From NCBI GenBank assembly GCA_000310025.1, contig FN649730.1:2010825-2074824 (forward strand): a stretch of 64,000 bases of DNA, read 5' to 3'. Positions within the stretch are counted from its first letter, which is position 1, and each line of letters begins with the position of its first letter. The position numbers and the translations under genes were made by a program. Of this stretch, positions 33,558-45,681 are shown in pieces. Source of the stretch: Ectocarpus siliculosus (taxonomy: Eukaryota > Sar > Phaeophyceae > Ectocarpales > Ectocarpaceae). A model generated the notes under the pieces. It made no database searches and was not told where the DNA came from. It saw only the letters and a list, made by a program, of their open reading frames with translations.

Positions 33558-34170
33558 AGACGGAGGAAAATAAACTCGTAATCGTGTGCGTGCCGCTGTG
33601 TGTTGGAAGAAGTGAATTGAGCAAAATTTACCGCCGTTGACGCGGCGCGTGTAATTTTCCTGATGAATCCTCCCCCGGCCCCTCTGTGCTTCGGGCGTGA
33701 TCAACGGTGAGCATTGGTTGACGCAATGCGTTTGGTTTTCATGCAGCCCGCGCGTTCGGTGAGGTTGGTGTTGTTAGACTATTGTAGACCCGACGTGAGC
33801 GTGCCAATGGCCTCTAGTTTTGAGTTCACCGCATGTCTGCACCATCCGGACTACTTCTCGCGGCGCCTGTGCTGATCCACGAGTATTTCGGTCGAGACAA
33901 CGGGTGGGGATTCATTTTTTGGAGTCTGCATCTGGAGGCAACAGTATATGAAATGCCCTCCGTTGTGCACAGGCAAGCGTCCTGAGGCGTGCTGTCGTCT
34001 TCTCTCGTGCTTGTTTTTCGTTGAACATTCTTTGTGGGATTGAAGCTTTCGTGTGCCTAGAGATGGGTTATTTGCCCACGCGGACTGGGTTGTTTTTTAG
34101 CGAATTAACCGGGCGGTTTTACTTGTATTCTGCCGTACGACGAGACGACGAGAAGGCGCAGGTGCTCTCC

Positions 34171-34353
34171 AGGAACACGGCGAACCGACCGGCGTAGTTT
34201 GGTACTATCCTCGAAGTCGCCTCGACCAACAGCATGTCAAAGCGCAGCTCCAAGGGATGATGGAGCAACTGAGTGAGAGTATTCGCCACTTACAGGGGCA
34301 AGTACTTGAAAACGCAAACACCAGGGAAGATTTCGTTTTTGGGGATTCAATAT
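34171..34353 (+). CDS. Possible 3'-terminal exon, unknown protein
   Basis: After a GTGCTCTCCAG acceptor the frame reads EHGEPTGVVWYYPRSRLDQQ, continues with Gln-rich helix-like sequence (QLQGMMEQLSESIRHLQGQV) and ends FVFGDSI-stop at 34351-34353. Composition and the clean acceptor suggest a genuine exon, but no upstream partner was found. 33558-34170 otherwise holds nothing I can support, apart from a short frame after GCCTCTAG near 33818 (FEFTACLHHPDYFSRR). Confidence 0.35.
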
Positions 34354-37241
34354 GAAAGAAAGCCGGACTGACTGCCTTTCTCTTCATCTTTGCTTGGAGA
34401 TGGTTGAGTAGGCGGAAGGGAGCGGCAAATCTTGCCTACCCACGATCTGATTGCAACGCTGCGGTTCAACAAGTTGATGAGCATCAAAGTAAGCATCGTG
34501 CATCCACGCCGTGGTGACCGTTGGATCATGCCACAATCGACCACCATAAGTATATATTGCTTGTACCAGCCATGCATATCTTTTGAGACGTTGAGTACGC
34601 ACCGCAACGGAAACGGTCGGGAGCCGAAGAGAATCTAAAAAGATATCTGGTACGTTGCTACTTTTGTTTGTTCGAAAGCACCTGATAATGGTTGTCGGAG
34701 TGCTGCCGAGTTTCAGCCGGACCACAATCTGACGTTATATACCTGGCCATCTGGTCTCTGGGAGGAGATTGCTGTGCTTCTTGTCTGCACAACAAAATGA
34801 TTCCGATCTCTCTCCCCATTACCTTCATCATTACTGATCGAACACTTGAGATGGCGAGGAAACAATTAATCGTGACAATTCCATGTTCTGTTCTATGAAT
34901 ACAACGAACCGAACAGAGAACAGCACGCCGATACAAGGGGGTGCATGTCCAGAAACATGCCACCGAACGCGATACGAAAACGCGCATGCTCTTACTGGAC
35001 GGCTTGGTTGGTCGTGTTTGCCCTGCATGCTGTAGAACTTATCCCATTACTCTCCCGTTCGTTGACGACCCTCCAAACCTATATTTTCACACTCTACTGC
35101 GTATGCATGCAAAATCCAGTCAAGACGCAACAGAAGAATCTGACCTGCCGGGTCCGCCACCATCAGTTCTGAGAAAACTCCCATGGACCTTATTATTAAG
35201 GGTTGACTGTCCGACGTCATCACACACCCGGCAGGTGTCCTGTCGCGTTGTTCAACCAAAGTCATACGCATTTGCAAAGAAGATGAAATGCTGTGACATC
35301 CTCTAACTGGTGGCATTCATCCTCGTTGGTGCCTTATCCGCTGGGCCACCCTCCTACAGCGCTATAGCTTCCCTCCCTCCGCTACTCTACCCGTGCAAGC
35401 AAGCAATTGTTTATCCTGCGTGCTTTCGAGACGCGACTTACCAGAGGGTTGGGGTACCCGTGATCACGCACAGGTGCATTCATCTTGAAATAAAAGTTGT
35501 TGGCCCTGCTCCATTCTGCATGTTTGCTCGAGAAGAGAAGGAAGTTTGATTTCGTTCTGACGTCGCGGAGTGTACAGCAACAGCGGGGCGCTTACCTAGT
35601 AAGTGTGCAGCAAAGAAGTTGAAAAACTTCGGCCCTCTGTGTATCCGCACTGACTGCTGTACTGTTGTCTATGGGCGTACCTTCTGGCGGAACACACCAC
35701 GTAGAATACAGCAGACCTGTCAGACTTCTGTACCGTAGATGCCGTATCTGCTCTTGTTCATCTTCGCATCTACTCTTGTTCATCTTGTCCGGAATTTGCA
35801 CAAGAACTGACTTCTACTGCTGTAGACTGACTGTGGTTTGGATGCCACACCAACCAGTACGACCACAGAAGTCCGCAAAATGCGCACATAGACTAAATAC
35901 GTCGTTCAACAGCTACAACCTGCTGTTGTAAAACATCAGCCACATGGCACATGGCAGCGCGGGAGCGTACTAAGTTCACGCTCGGCCATTGGGGTCGGTG
36001 AAGCAGGGTTAATTGCCGACGGAACGGCTCTCTCCGGGGGTCGCTTCATGTACATTGTAAATGATGAATTGAATCAAATTATTTTTCATCATCGTGCAGT
36101 AGTCTATCGTTTTCCAATGTCGTATCGTAGTCCAAACGCGGCCGTGAGGAGCACGGTGGGGTGCCGATAACTCTCGTTTTGTTCACCTGCCTCCTGCGCT
36201 GCGGTGGACAAAAATCTTGCATCGAGGTGGCGAGAAGCACTGTAAATGAACAGGTTTCTTTCATTGCCTTTGATGCCGGCTGGGCAATTCACGAAAACTC
36301 TCTTGACTTCTCATATATAACAGTCCAATAGTAGGGTTGACTACTATACATACACGGTATTTCTTGTACCCGTGCTAGTAATTACTGTACGTGTTTGTGG
36401 GGACGAGGACTTCGTCCTGCCTGTGACGGCAGCCGTCAACATACATTTATAGCTAGCTGCTCACGAGAGTCCTCTAGCATCTCTCGGGTAATTTTGCGGG
36501 GTACGTTTGAGAGGGACAGATGGCCCGGGCGATGTTATTGTGCCGGGTTTCGCCAGCTTGCCAGAAACACCCTTCGAGAGAAAATTGTTCGACGATAAAC
36601 AACAGTTACATACCTTTCGATGATGTGACTACGGTAGACTAACATGGCAAACACAGTCAACATACACGGGTGGCCAAAGTGAGGTTGTAAGTGGTGCCCC
36701 AACTTCCCCGGTATCAGGTTGGGACGTTGGGGAACGACCTTGGACAACATGCTGTCTACGCTGCCCGTCAGCCCTATTGATGGGACCAACGTCGCAATCC
36801 GTGACGCGGGGCAAGCTGCATATGTCGGCGAACCACCTGACCCTAGAGAGGTTATGGGAAGGTTGTGCACCAGATACAACCTGTTTTGGCCTCCCGTGTA
36901 TGAAAATGTACCAGGGCACCACGCCCTCCCTATTAGCTGCACATACAAGTAGATTTCCTTTCGACTGCAGCAAGACGACAACAGTGGAAACCTCAACCGC
37001 CTTCACCATAATGCAAAGCCAGGTGCTCTAGATTATCCCCATCCATCCGTCTTTTCATCGCTCTGCCGCAAACGCAACAGATTGATATACTCCGCGCAGG
37101 GTCAAGATCGCCGGTAAATACAACCTTATTATCGGTCATCAGGTTAGGAACTGAGTGTGAGGCGGGGGGGGTCCGCAAACGGCCATCATCACTGCGTCGT
37201 AGATCGTCAGCGAAGGTCGGGGTGGGGTAGCCTGTGGGAGA
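34354..37241. other. No gene recognised
   Basis: I find no exon with motif or phase support. Open frames on both strands near 34.9-35.3 and 36.5-37.0 kb are present, but their protein sequence is not family-like and splice signals do not line up. No structured repeat stands out. Confidence 0.5.
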
Positions 37242-40200
37242 ATGGGTAAGGTGGGCTCGGCTTTGAACGGATGCGCCATATCCATCGGCAGGGCCTTCAC
37301 GAAGAGTGCCGCGGAATGGCCTATCAACGGAATCGATGGCACTCGAGCTATCGGCCTGTCCTTCATCGGCCTAGCGTACTTCCTGCACCCGCTGGTCGTT
37401 TGGGCGTACCACCGGGTGCGCGCCTACAGGGCGTGGCGCGCTATCGAGAAAGGTCGGGCGGTGGAGGTAACGGCGTACTCCAATCGGGAGGAGATCTTGC
37501 GGGGGCGCGGAGTTTGGGACGCGACGAGAATCGTCACCGTGCTGCTCGTGGTCTTCAACGTGGCTTCGTGGGGGCTGGAGCTCATGCTGGACCAGTATTC
37601 CCACGAAAACGAGGCCTGCCCGCTCACGCAGCCATCGCCCGTGTATCGAAAAGACCTTGATAACAATGCCCGGTGGCAGGTAATTTGGCGGTCGGTGTGA
37701 CAGTGCGGTCTATCTGTTGGCTTCATGTCAACCGTCCTCAAAGCGACTGCATCATCTCATGTGCAATGTCAATAATACATTTCAAACCAGGAGAACTTTA
37801 CGTCGGCAACAATAGTAACATATCGTTTGCGGTCAGCGGGTTTATCTGTCCTGACCAATACTACTGCGTCCAAGATTTTGGTCATATGTAGGAGAGTGTT
37901 CGTCGAGGTCGCGTGAGGCTATCGCTGTTGAAGTTCGCGGAGAAATTTCGATGAGGTGCGCTTTCTGGCGTTGGGTGGCGAAATCCTCCCCAACAGCAGC
38001 TTGTTTCCATCCTCAGGTATCGAGCACGCGGCCCCTGACCTCTCTCTGCAGAGAGCCAAACCACCCCGCTCAATAAGGAGGGTGGGCGGAACGACGAGCG
38101 CTTGTGAAAGGGATTATCAGTTATCGCCTCCATGGCCTCTCCTGTCCTCTTCGAAGGAATGACACGAATGCCTGATTCTCATAAGCCCACACATTGCCTT
38201 ATGTAGAAAAAAGTTATTTTCTTCTGCTCTCGGGTGTCTCTTCTTGGTGCAGGTTCTGAACCTGGACGAAATAAACGGGGAAGACCGGGATTACAACGGG
38301 TCGTGGCTTGACCTACCCAACGTCTCCAAGACGGAAGCCAAGTCACTTTACTACGTGGAGAACTTCAAGAGGTCCGCCTGGAGCGACCCGGTCGAGAAAG
38401 ACATCTCGGGTGAAATCATCGTCGCCAACTGGGACCCCGCGATCGCGGAGAGTTTAAGCTTTTCCTTCGGGGAAAGTATCTCGTCCGGATCCTACGAGGA
38501 GGGAACCGCCACTGCAGTGGTGGAAGCGGTCAATTGCTCCTCCTCAAGTGACCCTCTAAAGGACGCCCCCGTCTACCGCAAGATGAACAACAAAAGTGAG
38601 GAGTGGGGCCGTGTTGTCGAGTGCGAGGCTGGACCGAGGCTAGCGAATGGGGGCGAGCAAGCCCAGCCCGCGATTATTCTCACCCAGAACGGGACAAACG
38701 AAACGCACGTGATCATAGAGGAGACCACCACGTTCCTCAGTTTCCTCTACTCCGTGTGGAAAACGAACGGAGATTCGGTCACCTTGACGTACGCCTTCCA
38801 CATCGCTTCCACTGTGCGGCTTGCCGAGGCGGTGGTGACCGGGATTGTGCTCGGCGAGAGCAGCGGCGGCGGCTGCTTCGGCATGCTGCGGGCGTTCAGC
38901 CGGGGTCCTGAGCCACCGGAGGACGAGTATGCCAAGATGATGGTAAAGGCTTTACCGTTCGGCGAGAACCCGCAAAGCGGCAAGGTGGAGAAGTTGACGG
39001 ATGTGGAGACAATCGAGGCCGGCATAGACATCAACGTAGCTGCGATGACGTGCCTCGTGTGCGTGCTATCCTTGACCGTAGTGGGTATCGTCTGGGCGGT
39101 CTACCTCGGCAGGAGCACCGGCATGGACATCTATGACAGGTGGGGTATGGCTTGGTTAGTCGGCGGCCGCAGTTTAACATTGCCGAGTTGTCTCGGTGTG
39201 TTAAGGTCTACAGTAACATCGGCTGTTTTATTGCCTCTTGTTTGCCTTGTCGACTGGCCTTCCAACGTACCAGCGAGCAAATCCGACTGCATGCCTTAAA
39301 ACTTGTCCTCTTCTGGCGTTCTAACCCACCAGCAAGCAAGTCTGGCTGTATGCGCTTATTGACGTTCTTCTTGCTCATGCAACAACAGAACGTAAAAAAT
39401 ATTGTGAAACCTGTCCCTCCGCATCTTCTGTTCATGACGGCAGGGACGAGCTAATCCGTGCCGTGTCTCTCCAAGGGCATGGCAGAGCGGTGGACCTCGC
39501 CGCCCAGCATTCTAGAATGCGAATTTTCGTGCGGAGGGAGGACAACGGTGGCATCAGCGTCGCAATCAGCGACACCGGCCAGGCAGAGCCAGGCGGGTGC
39601 TGGAGGTTCTGGCCATGCAAGAAGGTACCGTGCCAGGCGGACTCTACGTAAATACAAAGTAGGGTTAAGTGTAACTTGTTTTTCGGTCGAAGGCGATCTA
39701 GTCGAGCTCCGAACACTGCATGGTGACCCGTTCGCCGTACAGCTAGCTTGCTATTTGTCTAGCTACTTTTCGTCGAGAGTTCAGCAATCCCAAGAGTATC
39801 GAACGACTGATGCGCTCGAAGAAGTACCACCCTCTTTTGCTTTGCGTACCAGCGGGTCTCACTCGCTGATTGACATAGCAAGATGTTTTTCGAAATGAAT
39901 CACCTCTGACGCGACATTCATTCATGGCTGTCCTTCGCGCGTTTGAAAGGTTGGCGAGACCGCCGATCCCTCCCCCGTAGCAGATACCGTCATCCAGAAC
40001 AACGATGACTTCGGGGGTGCGTCCGCGCCGGCGGGCTCGCGCACGGTGTGGCTCGGTGGCGTAAGAATCGGGAGGGCCCGCCCCTTTCCCGGCAGGGACG
40101 GCACCTTTACCTACCCCGCTGCCGTCTCGCTGTCGGCTTCCCCTACGCCTACCTCGTTCGCCGGCGGGGACCTGCGGTCCCCGCCTCTGCAGGGGGGCCC

Positions 40201-40483
40201 GCAAGAGCCGAGGAGGCCAAACTCATTCCTGCCGGAAGGGAGGGGTCCGTCTGCGTTCTTCGAAAGCACGTCCTCGTTTGCCAGCGGTGATGACGCCGGC
40301 GACGCCGGCGATGAGGTTGGCAGCGGCGACCGGGTCACCGGAGACCGCCTCTTCGAGGCGTTCGGAAAAGCGGCGCCCGCACCCTTCGATGGTGGCTTGT
40401 ACAGGTCTCCCTTGGGCAGGCCTAGCGTGCCTGCTGCGGGTGCGGCGCTGAGGTCTACGGCTTCCTCGCAATCCAGGCCTTGA
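37242..40483 (+). CDS. Multi-pass membrane protein of unknown family (paralogue A), four exons
   Basis: Exons 37242-37679, 38253-39139, 39444-39624 and 39950-40483 join in phases 0, 2 and 0 to about 680 residues. Hydrophobic helices are predicted at residues about 36-57 (AIGLSFIGLAYFLHPLVVWA), 97-116 and 407-432. The roughly 290-residue stretch between the second and third has several N-glycosylation sequons (NGS, NCS, NKS, NGT, NET) and conserved Cys, so it is probably luminal or extracellular. It includes a strongly conserved YAFHIASTVRLAEAVVTGIV segment. The tail after the third helix is Pro/Gly/Asp-rich and likely cytosolic and disordered. I do not recognise the family. A homologous gene with the same intron positions and phases lies at 45.7-48.5 kb on the other strand, which strongly supports the model. 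The start ATG follows GTGGGAGA and has no earlier in-frame alternative that matches the paralogue. Confidence 0.78.
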
Positions 40484-40952
40484 GCCTAAGCGGTGCCTGG
40501 TGAATCTCCACCCGCATAGGGCGGCGTCTGACGAACGAAAAGAAGCAAGCCTCCTCCCTGACTTGAGCGTGAAACCACGTGCGGCTCGAGCGTACGGCGA
40601 AGGTTTTCGCGGGGCCGGCGCCCAGGGATGTGGTGTGGGTTTGGCTGTGTTCGTCAAAAATCACCAACATTCCCCACACTAACAACAGGTGAACTTTTGT
40701 CTGGTTGAAGGGGTTGTGGTTGTCGACCGATATCGTTCACGAGGAACGTTGTTCGATCGAACAGCACCCCCAACAAGAAATTTGGCCGCACGAGAAGAGC
40801 GAGTTTGTGGGGGTAATTCTGGACGTTACAGTGCCAGTTGTTTTTGGTTGTCCTCGATGTTCGCCTTTTGGTTTTTGGTGTTGCCGTGCTGCTTTAGTTA
40901 TTCTGTAGTACACACTGGCACTGGTTGTTGGACAATAGGAAGGGCCCTTCCT

Positions 40953-41480
40953 AGATCGCCAGGATTACTTGCCCCCATGTAGAGCACAAGTGGCATTGTC
41001 TTTTCAGGGTTTATTCGCCATACATTATTTTTCGCTTACGTATAGCACGAGCGACATTATGCTTTCAGGGCTTATACGCCTTTCATTATTATTCGGTGTA
41101 GCTTCAGGTCGGGCAGCATTGTCGTTTCTTTGTTTCCAGACCGCCAGGATTACCTTCCCCCCTGTAGAGCACAAGCGGCATTATCCTTTCAGGGTTTATT
41201 CGCCTTGCAGGTTTTTTTTTCCGTTTTACGAAGAGAGCGAGCGACATTGTGCTTTCAGGGTATATTCGCCTTGCATTTTGTTCGGGTTAACTGTGGTTTC
41301 AAGGTTTCTAGATCGCCAGGATTACTTGCCCCCGTGTAGACCACAAGCGGCATTATCCTTTGAGGGTTTATTCGTCTTAGGTTTTTTATTCCATTTACGT
41401 AAAGGACGAGCGACCTTACGCTTCCAGCGTTTATGCGCCTTGCATTTTGTTCTGTTTGTCCGAGCGCTGCACGAGAGCAA
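40953..41480 (+). repeat. Tandem repeat, three units of about 180 bp with two related sub-units each
   Basis: Units begin at 40953, 41138 and 41310 with AGATCGCCAGGATTACTTGC or close variants, so the periods are 185 and 172 bp. Inside each unit a CACAAGCGGCATTATCCTTT...GGGTTTATTCGCC block is followed about 80 bp later by a related GAGCGACATTATGCTTTCAG-type block, giving a nested repeat. It lies 0.5 kb downstream of paralogue A. The sequence outside the repeats (40484-40952) holds nothing I recognise. Confidence 0.88.
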
Positions 41481-41581
41481 CAGGTACAGGTACAGGAGAG
41501 GGAAAGGGGGGCGTACTGACGAGATGAGTGTGGCGGCGTTGCTGCAGGCAGTACAGTTGGAATGGTGTTGAAAGTTCTTTA

Positions 41582-41705
41582 GGGTACTACTGAAGGGGCA
41601 CACACGGAAGAAGGAAGGCAGATGGCCCGAGAACAAACGCCCGGGCAACCTGGCTGAATTCTTCAACGCCTCTCTGTACTTACAAGCCCCCGCCCATCAG
41701 GCAGG
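41582..41705 (+). CDS. Possible isolated exon, unknown protein
   Basis: Between a GTTCTTTAG acceptor and a CAGGCAG|GTATGC donor, one frame reads VLLKGHTRKKEGRWPENKRP, then GNLAEFFNASLYLQAPAHQA. Composition is coding-like, but no partner exon was identified. The dispersed repeat at 41722 begins 17 bp after the donor. Confidence 0.3.
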
Positions 41706-41721
41706 TATGCTTGCGGTGTAG

Positions 41722-42033
41722 AGGTGAATATCTAGTTTAGAAAGAATCAGCGGTAGCAAGTGTTTTGGGAGTGGTTTTACGGTGCCCAGCACGCTTGTGG
41801 TGCAGTTTGAACAAGTAGGTTAGAATACTGATGATAAATATAGGATGCTTGAGGGTAATCCGGAGTTAGAAACGTACCGAGATGGTAGGAGTTTTTTTCT
41901 TGGAAAAGGTTTGCGCGCACCTGTTGATATTTGAGTATATAGTTTAGGCATAGAAAAGGTTACAAGCACGCACACACCGGTTCCCAAGGTTCCTTCATCT
42001 CTGATTTGTCTGGATGATTTGGGGATATATATG
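41722..42033. repeat. Dispersed repeat, copy A
   Basis: About 312 bp nearly identical to 58177-58503, from AGGTGAATATCTAGTTTAG to GATTTGGGGATATATATG. The two copies differ by a few substitutions and two small indels. The flanks are unrelated, so the unit ends are well defined. It has no TG..CA ends and no obvious coding capacity. Confidence 0.9.
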
Positions 42034-45000
42034 TGGAGCAGACTAATTAACATACGATTGGATTTTTGGGTAATTATTGTGCGTTTGTTTCGGGTGGCGA
42101 TCCCACTGGAAGAAAAAGAACGGGGTAAAGTAAACTCATTTGAATTATGTAAGGAGAGTAACAGACGTCCTCATACCTATTTGCTGCAGTATTGTGGACT
42201 TGCTTTGGTCCATCCAGGAAAAAACATCCAATTATTTCGGGTTCACGCCGAAATATGCTTTCGATTGATATCGAATTGAATCCTGGCACAACCTCTGCCG
42301 TGACCACTACTACACCAAAAGTAACACCAAACAAGAAGTTTTGTGTAGTCCTACTCCACTCTTGCCAAGAGCAGTCTAGAACTAGGCGATCTCTATGTCT
42401 TGGGTTCAATCCTCGCGTTGAACAAGAACGAACATGATGTTCCTAAAGATCCAAAGTATTTTTTCCGTCCGGACATAAGAACTGCGGAGTTTTAAGAGGA
42501 GTCGTTTGACGCCCTCCTCGTCTACGCACTCGTGTAGTAGAGAACATGATGTACACGGCTGAAAAAAATGCGCGAAAAACGAATTTAGAAGCCCGCCATC
42601 GACCGGTGTTGACCCTTTCTGTCGAGCTGCATACATTCACAGTTTTGTGTGTGCAGTCGGAAAGAACCCCAGGATTTCCGGCAAGAAACGTCTGCCGTAC
42701 TCCCTCTCTCTCTCTCTCTCTCTGCAAATGGGTTCAGTTATTCGAAGCTGGAAGTCGAAGGATATTTAGCGTTTGTTTACGTTTTTCAAAAACTACTAAC
42801 GGCCCGGGGCTCTTTCGCCCCGACGGCCTTTTCGCCCCGGTGTGATACTTTCTGTTCTCTTTCTCCGCCCCGATACCTTCCTTTGATAACGTGTCATGTA
42901 AGCTCCACACAAGCTTACTTTCGCTCCCCGCGACGTCCGCAAAAGGTACGGCTGGAGCCGCATAGTAAGACGTCGGCCATTGAGAGAGCCTACTATTCAG
43001 GACAATTTCCTCGCATTTTTGAGGACCCACACGTTTCTCGGGGTCGATGGACTGGGAGTTGTTCGCGTTTGCTGAAATATCACCTCCGGGCGAAAACCTA
43101 GAGGTCGTTGGCCTCTCTTTTCTTTGTTGTCGGGCGTCCCGTGAACACTCACAGAAACAGAATTTTGCCGTGGGTCTCTCTCGGGGACACCCACGATGTT
43201 AGACCTCGATAGCTTCTACGAGAAAGACTCGTCGCGAACGACGACCTTCTTTTCGGCAACTCCGTTTTTTTCAGATACTGCTATATGCCCAATCGTTGTC
43301 CTCCCTATTCGTCTGGCGATGTGTTGTCGTTGCGAAATCGGTTTTCGTGGTGGGCCTGGCCAGGGCAGAAGCAAAAGTTCGCTGAATTATTTAATGCTTT
43401 GTGAGTCCAGCGAGCGGTACCATACGTACAGTACGTTGGCGTCGGGCCCCGGCACACGTGCGACAGCACCACCGGTGTATTGGGCATAAGACTTTGTTGT
43501 TTCAATGCTAGCCGCCGAACTACGCTACGTTGAGAACTGTGGCGATACAACAAAAATGGACAACCTGCCACTGCGCTTTCGGGAGCATTTGCCTGCAACG
43601 GCATCATGGTGACGTTAGTGAGCAACCAGAGGAGTCTAGTATGAAACCAGCTGGGTTTTGCAGAGGAGCCAATACCTGTTGAGCGTCCCCGTGGAATGGC
43701 GAATGAGGCAGCGCTGTCAACTCAAACGGTTCGTTGACGTGCTCTTCGCCCAACAACCTATCTATGTTTCCTCTCCGACACCTTGCACACCGAATAACCA
43801 CTCAATAATCACGTTTCTGTGTCAACGTCTCGTTCTTAGAGTAGAAGAACGTCGATAGCAAGCGCAGCTGGACTTACTGGTGTGCCCAATGCTGATGGTA
43901 CGAATTATATTGGTCGCAGCTTCAGACGAACAAGAATCAGGAATCGATGAACATTCCTGAGCATATACCCGGACAAAAAAACGAAAAACGCCCGAAAATA
44001 CTACAGCATCAAGTGAAAAGTCTCCGCAAACGTCGATTGACAACCTCGGAAGAAAATGTTGCTCAACGGCATCAACAGTCGACGGCCTTCATAGGACATA
44101 TCTTCCAATCCATCAATATTCCGCAGCGAGAGAATAGTAACCACTCTAGGGGGCTAGAACAAACCACTCAGGGCCCCGTGTGTCTCCCGCTGCATGACAT
44201 GACGCAAACGGCGTACACTAAACACTCAGTACAAATTTCAATTAACCCTTTCTTATACCTTCTTGCTGGACTGATGCACGAAATAAATTGTCGAAATAAA
44301 GGCTGTACCTGAACTTGTACAACTGACGCTAACCTCTATTATCAACCCACCGGCAGCGCTCCAACCGAACGCGTGTTCAGGCAACGACACCTGCTAGAAG
44401 CACGACGGAACTCCATCATTACCGTTACCTACTTTCCTCTCTATGTGCATATACTTTTGCCGTCTACCGGCTGTGCCCCGATTGGTCGCGGTGCCATCGA
44501 AAAAGGCAAGGCCTCCCGTTCATCGCTAGAACCTCGAAGACTTGTAGCCTAGATCTCCATTTCGACTTATGTAGAAGAAGACACGTTTCAATCCAAAGGT
44601 TGAGAGGAATTCGTTACGAACAATCATCGAAAGGACAATCGACGCACAACAGTACCGGAATGCGGCGAAATTCCACAGTCGAGATGGTACACAAGGTAGG
44701 ACAGACCGAAATATCATCCATGCAGTCTGGGGCATCTTGAAGCCCTCTCGGTAGCTCTCCAGGGCTGAAAGTTCCGTCGAAGTTCTTGTGCCCGAGGAAG
44801 GCATGTGTTCACAACAGAGTTCCGGGTTCCAGCACCGCCTATCTCTATCCATAGACGAATGCTTTCATCGGCCCATGAGATGGGTCAAGCTCAAGGTACG
44901 CCCCCACAGAATGCGGGACGCGTGTGCCCCCCATCATCTATTGTCTGCTATATACTCTCAAACATGCACTGTGCATTAGTGCCGACCCCTCCGTTCCTCT

Positions 45001-45681
45001 GCGGCATAGCCCTGATCACATGAGCTCCTCACTACTCCTGTTCTTCATCAGACAGATACACGCGTTATACCATGTCGGTCGTACACTTATTTAGCCCATG
45101 CACCCGAAATAAACCAACACACGTAAAGTTGACGACCCTTGCGAAGATATTCTTCAGCACAAAATCTCTTCTCGTTGTCTGTGCCGCTCCGGAAAAAGCA
45201 TGACCGAAGGTCAACCCAACCAAGCACCCATACCTAGACACAGCTCCTGTTGCCCCCAATCAAGGTTTTCCGCTCGCTGCCCGAACGGCGATGCTGTTCT
45301 GGCTCTGCCCCCGGCCACACCGAAATGACACACCGGTGGCAAGGGAGGATTGCCATGCTTTGTCTGTTCCCTCGAACCCCGTCTTGGTCGTTTCATCAGC
45401 AGAGGTGAGAGCGACTATCCATCTTCGCTAAACCTCGCTAGGGTAACTGGGACGGGTACCTGGGTTCACCGGAAGCGAAGTCGTGTCCGAAGGGACACGA
45501 AATGGGTCTTCACCCGTTGCTCCGATGGCTCCGCCATACCCGCCCCCGGTTTGGTCGCCGTCACCCGCGTCGGCGATCTATTTCGGGCTGAGGAACCATT
45601 TCGATGGAGGGCCGCGCCCGGGCGGTCCGTGGACGGGCCGCCCTCGAGAGGCACCGGACGCTGAACCTCCGGGGCCTAACC
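42034..45681. other. No gene recognised
   Basis: Sequence between the converging paralogues. I see no exon that can be supported. Small features: a CT microsatellite at 42703-42723 and repeated TTTCGCCCCG words at 42808-42840. Confidence 0.5.

Noticed and set aside
37242-40483. TMEM43/LUMA identity for the membrane-protein pair
   Set aside because: The topology is loosely similar, but none of the TMEM43 sequence blocks I know is present, so the family is left open.
40953-41480. CRISPR array
   Set aside because: Units are 172-185 bp and wholly repetitive, with no short repeat and unique spacer pattern, and the DNA is eukaryotic.
41722-42033. Solo LTR interpretation of the dispersed repeat
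   Set aside because: The ends are not TG...CA and no target duplication is visible at either copy.
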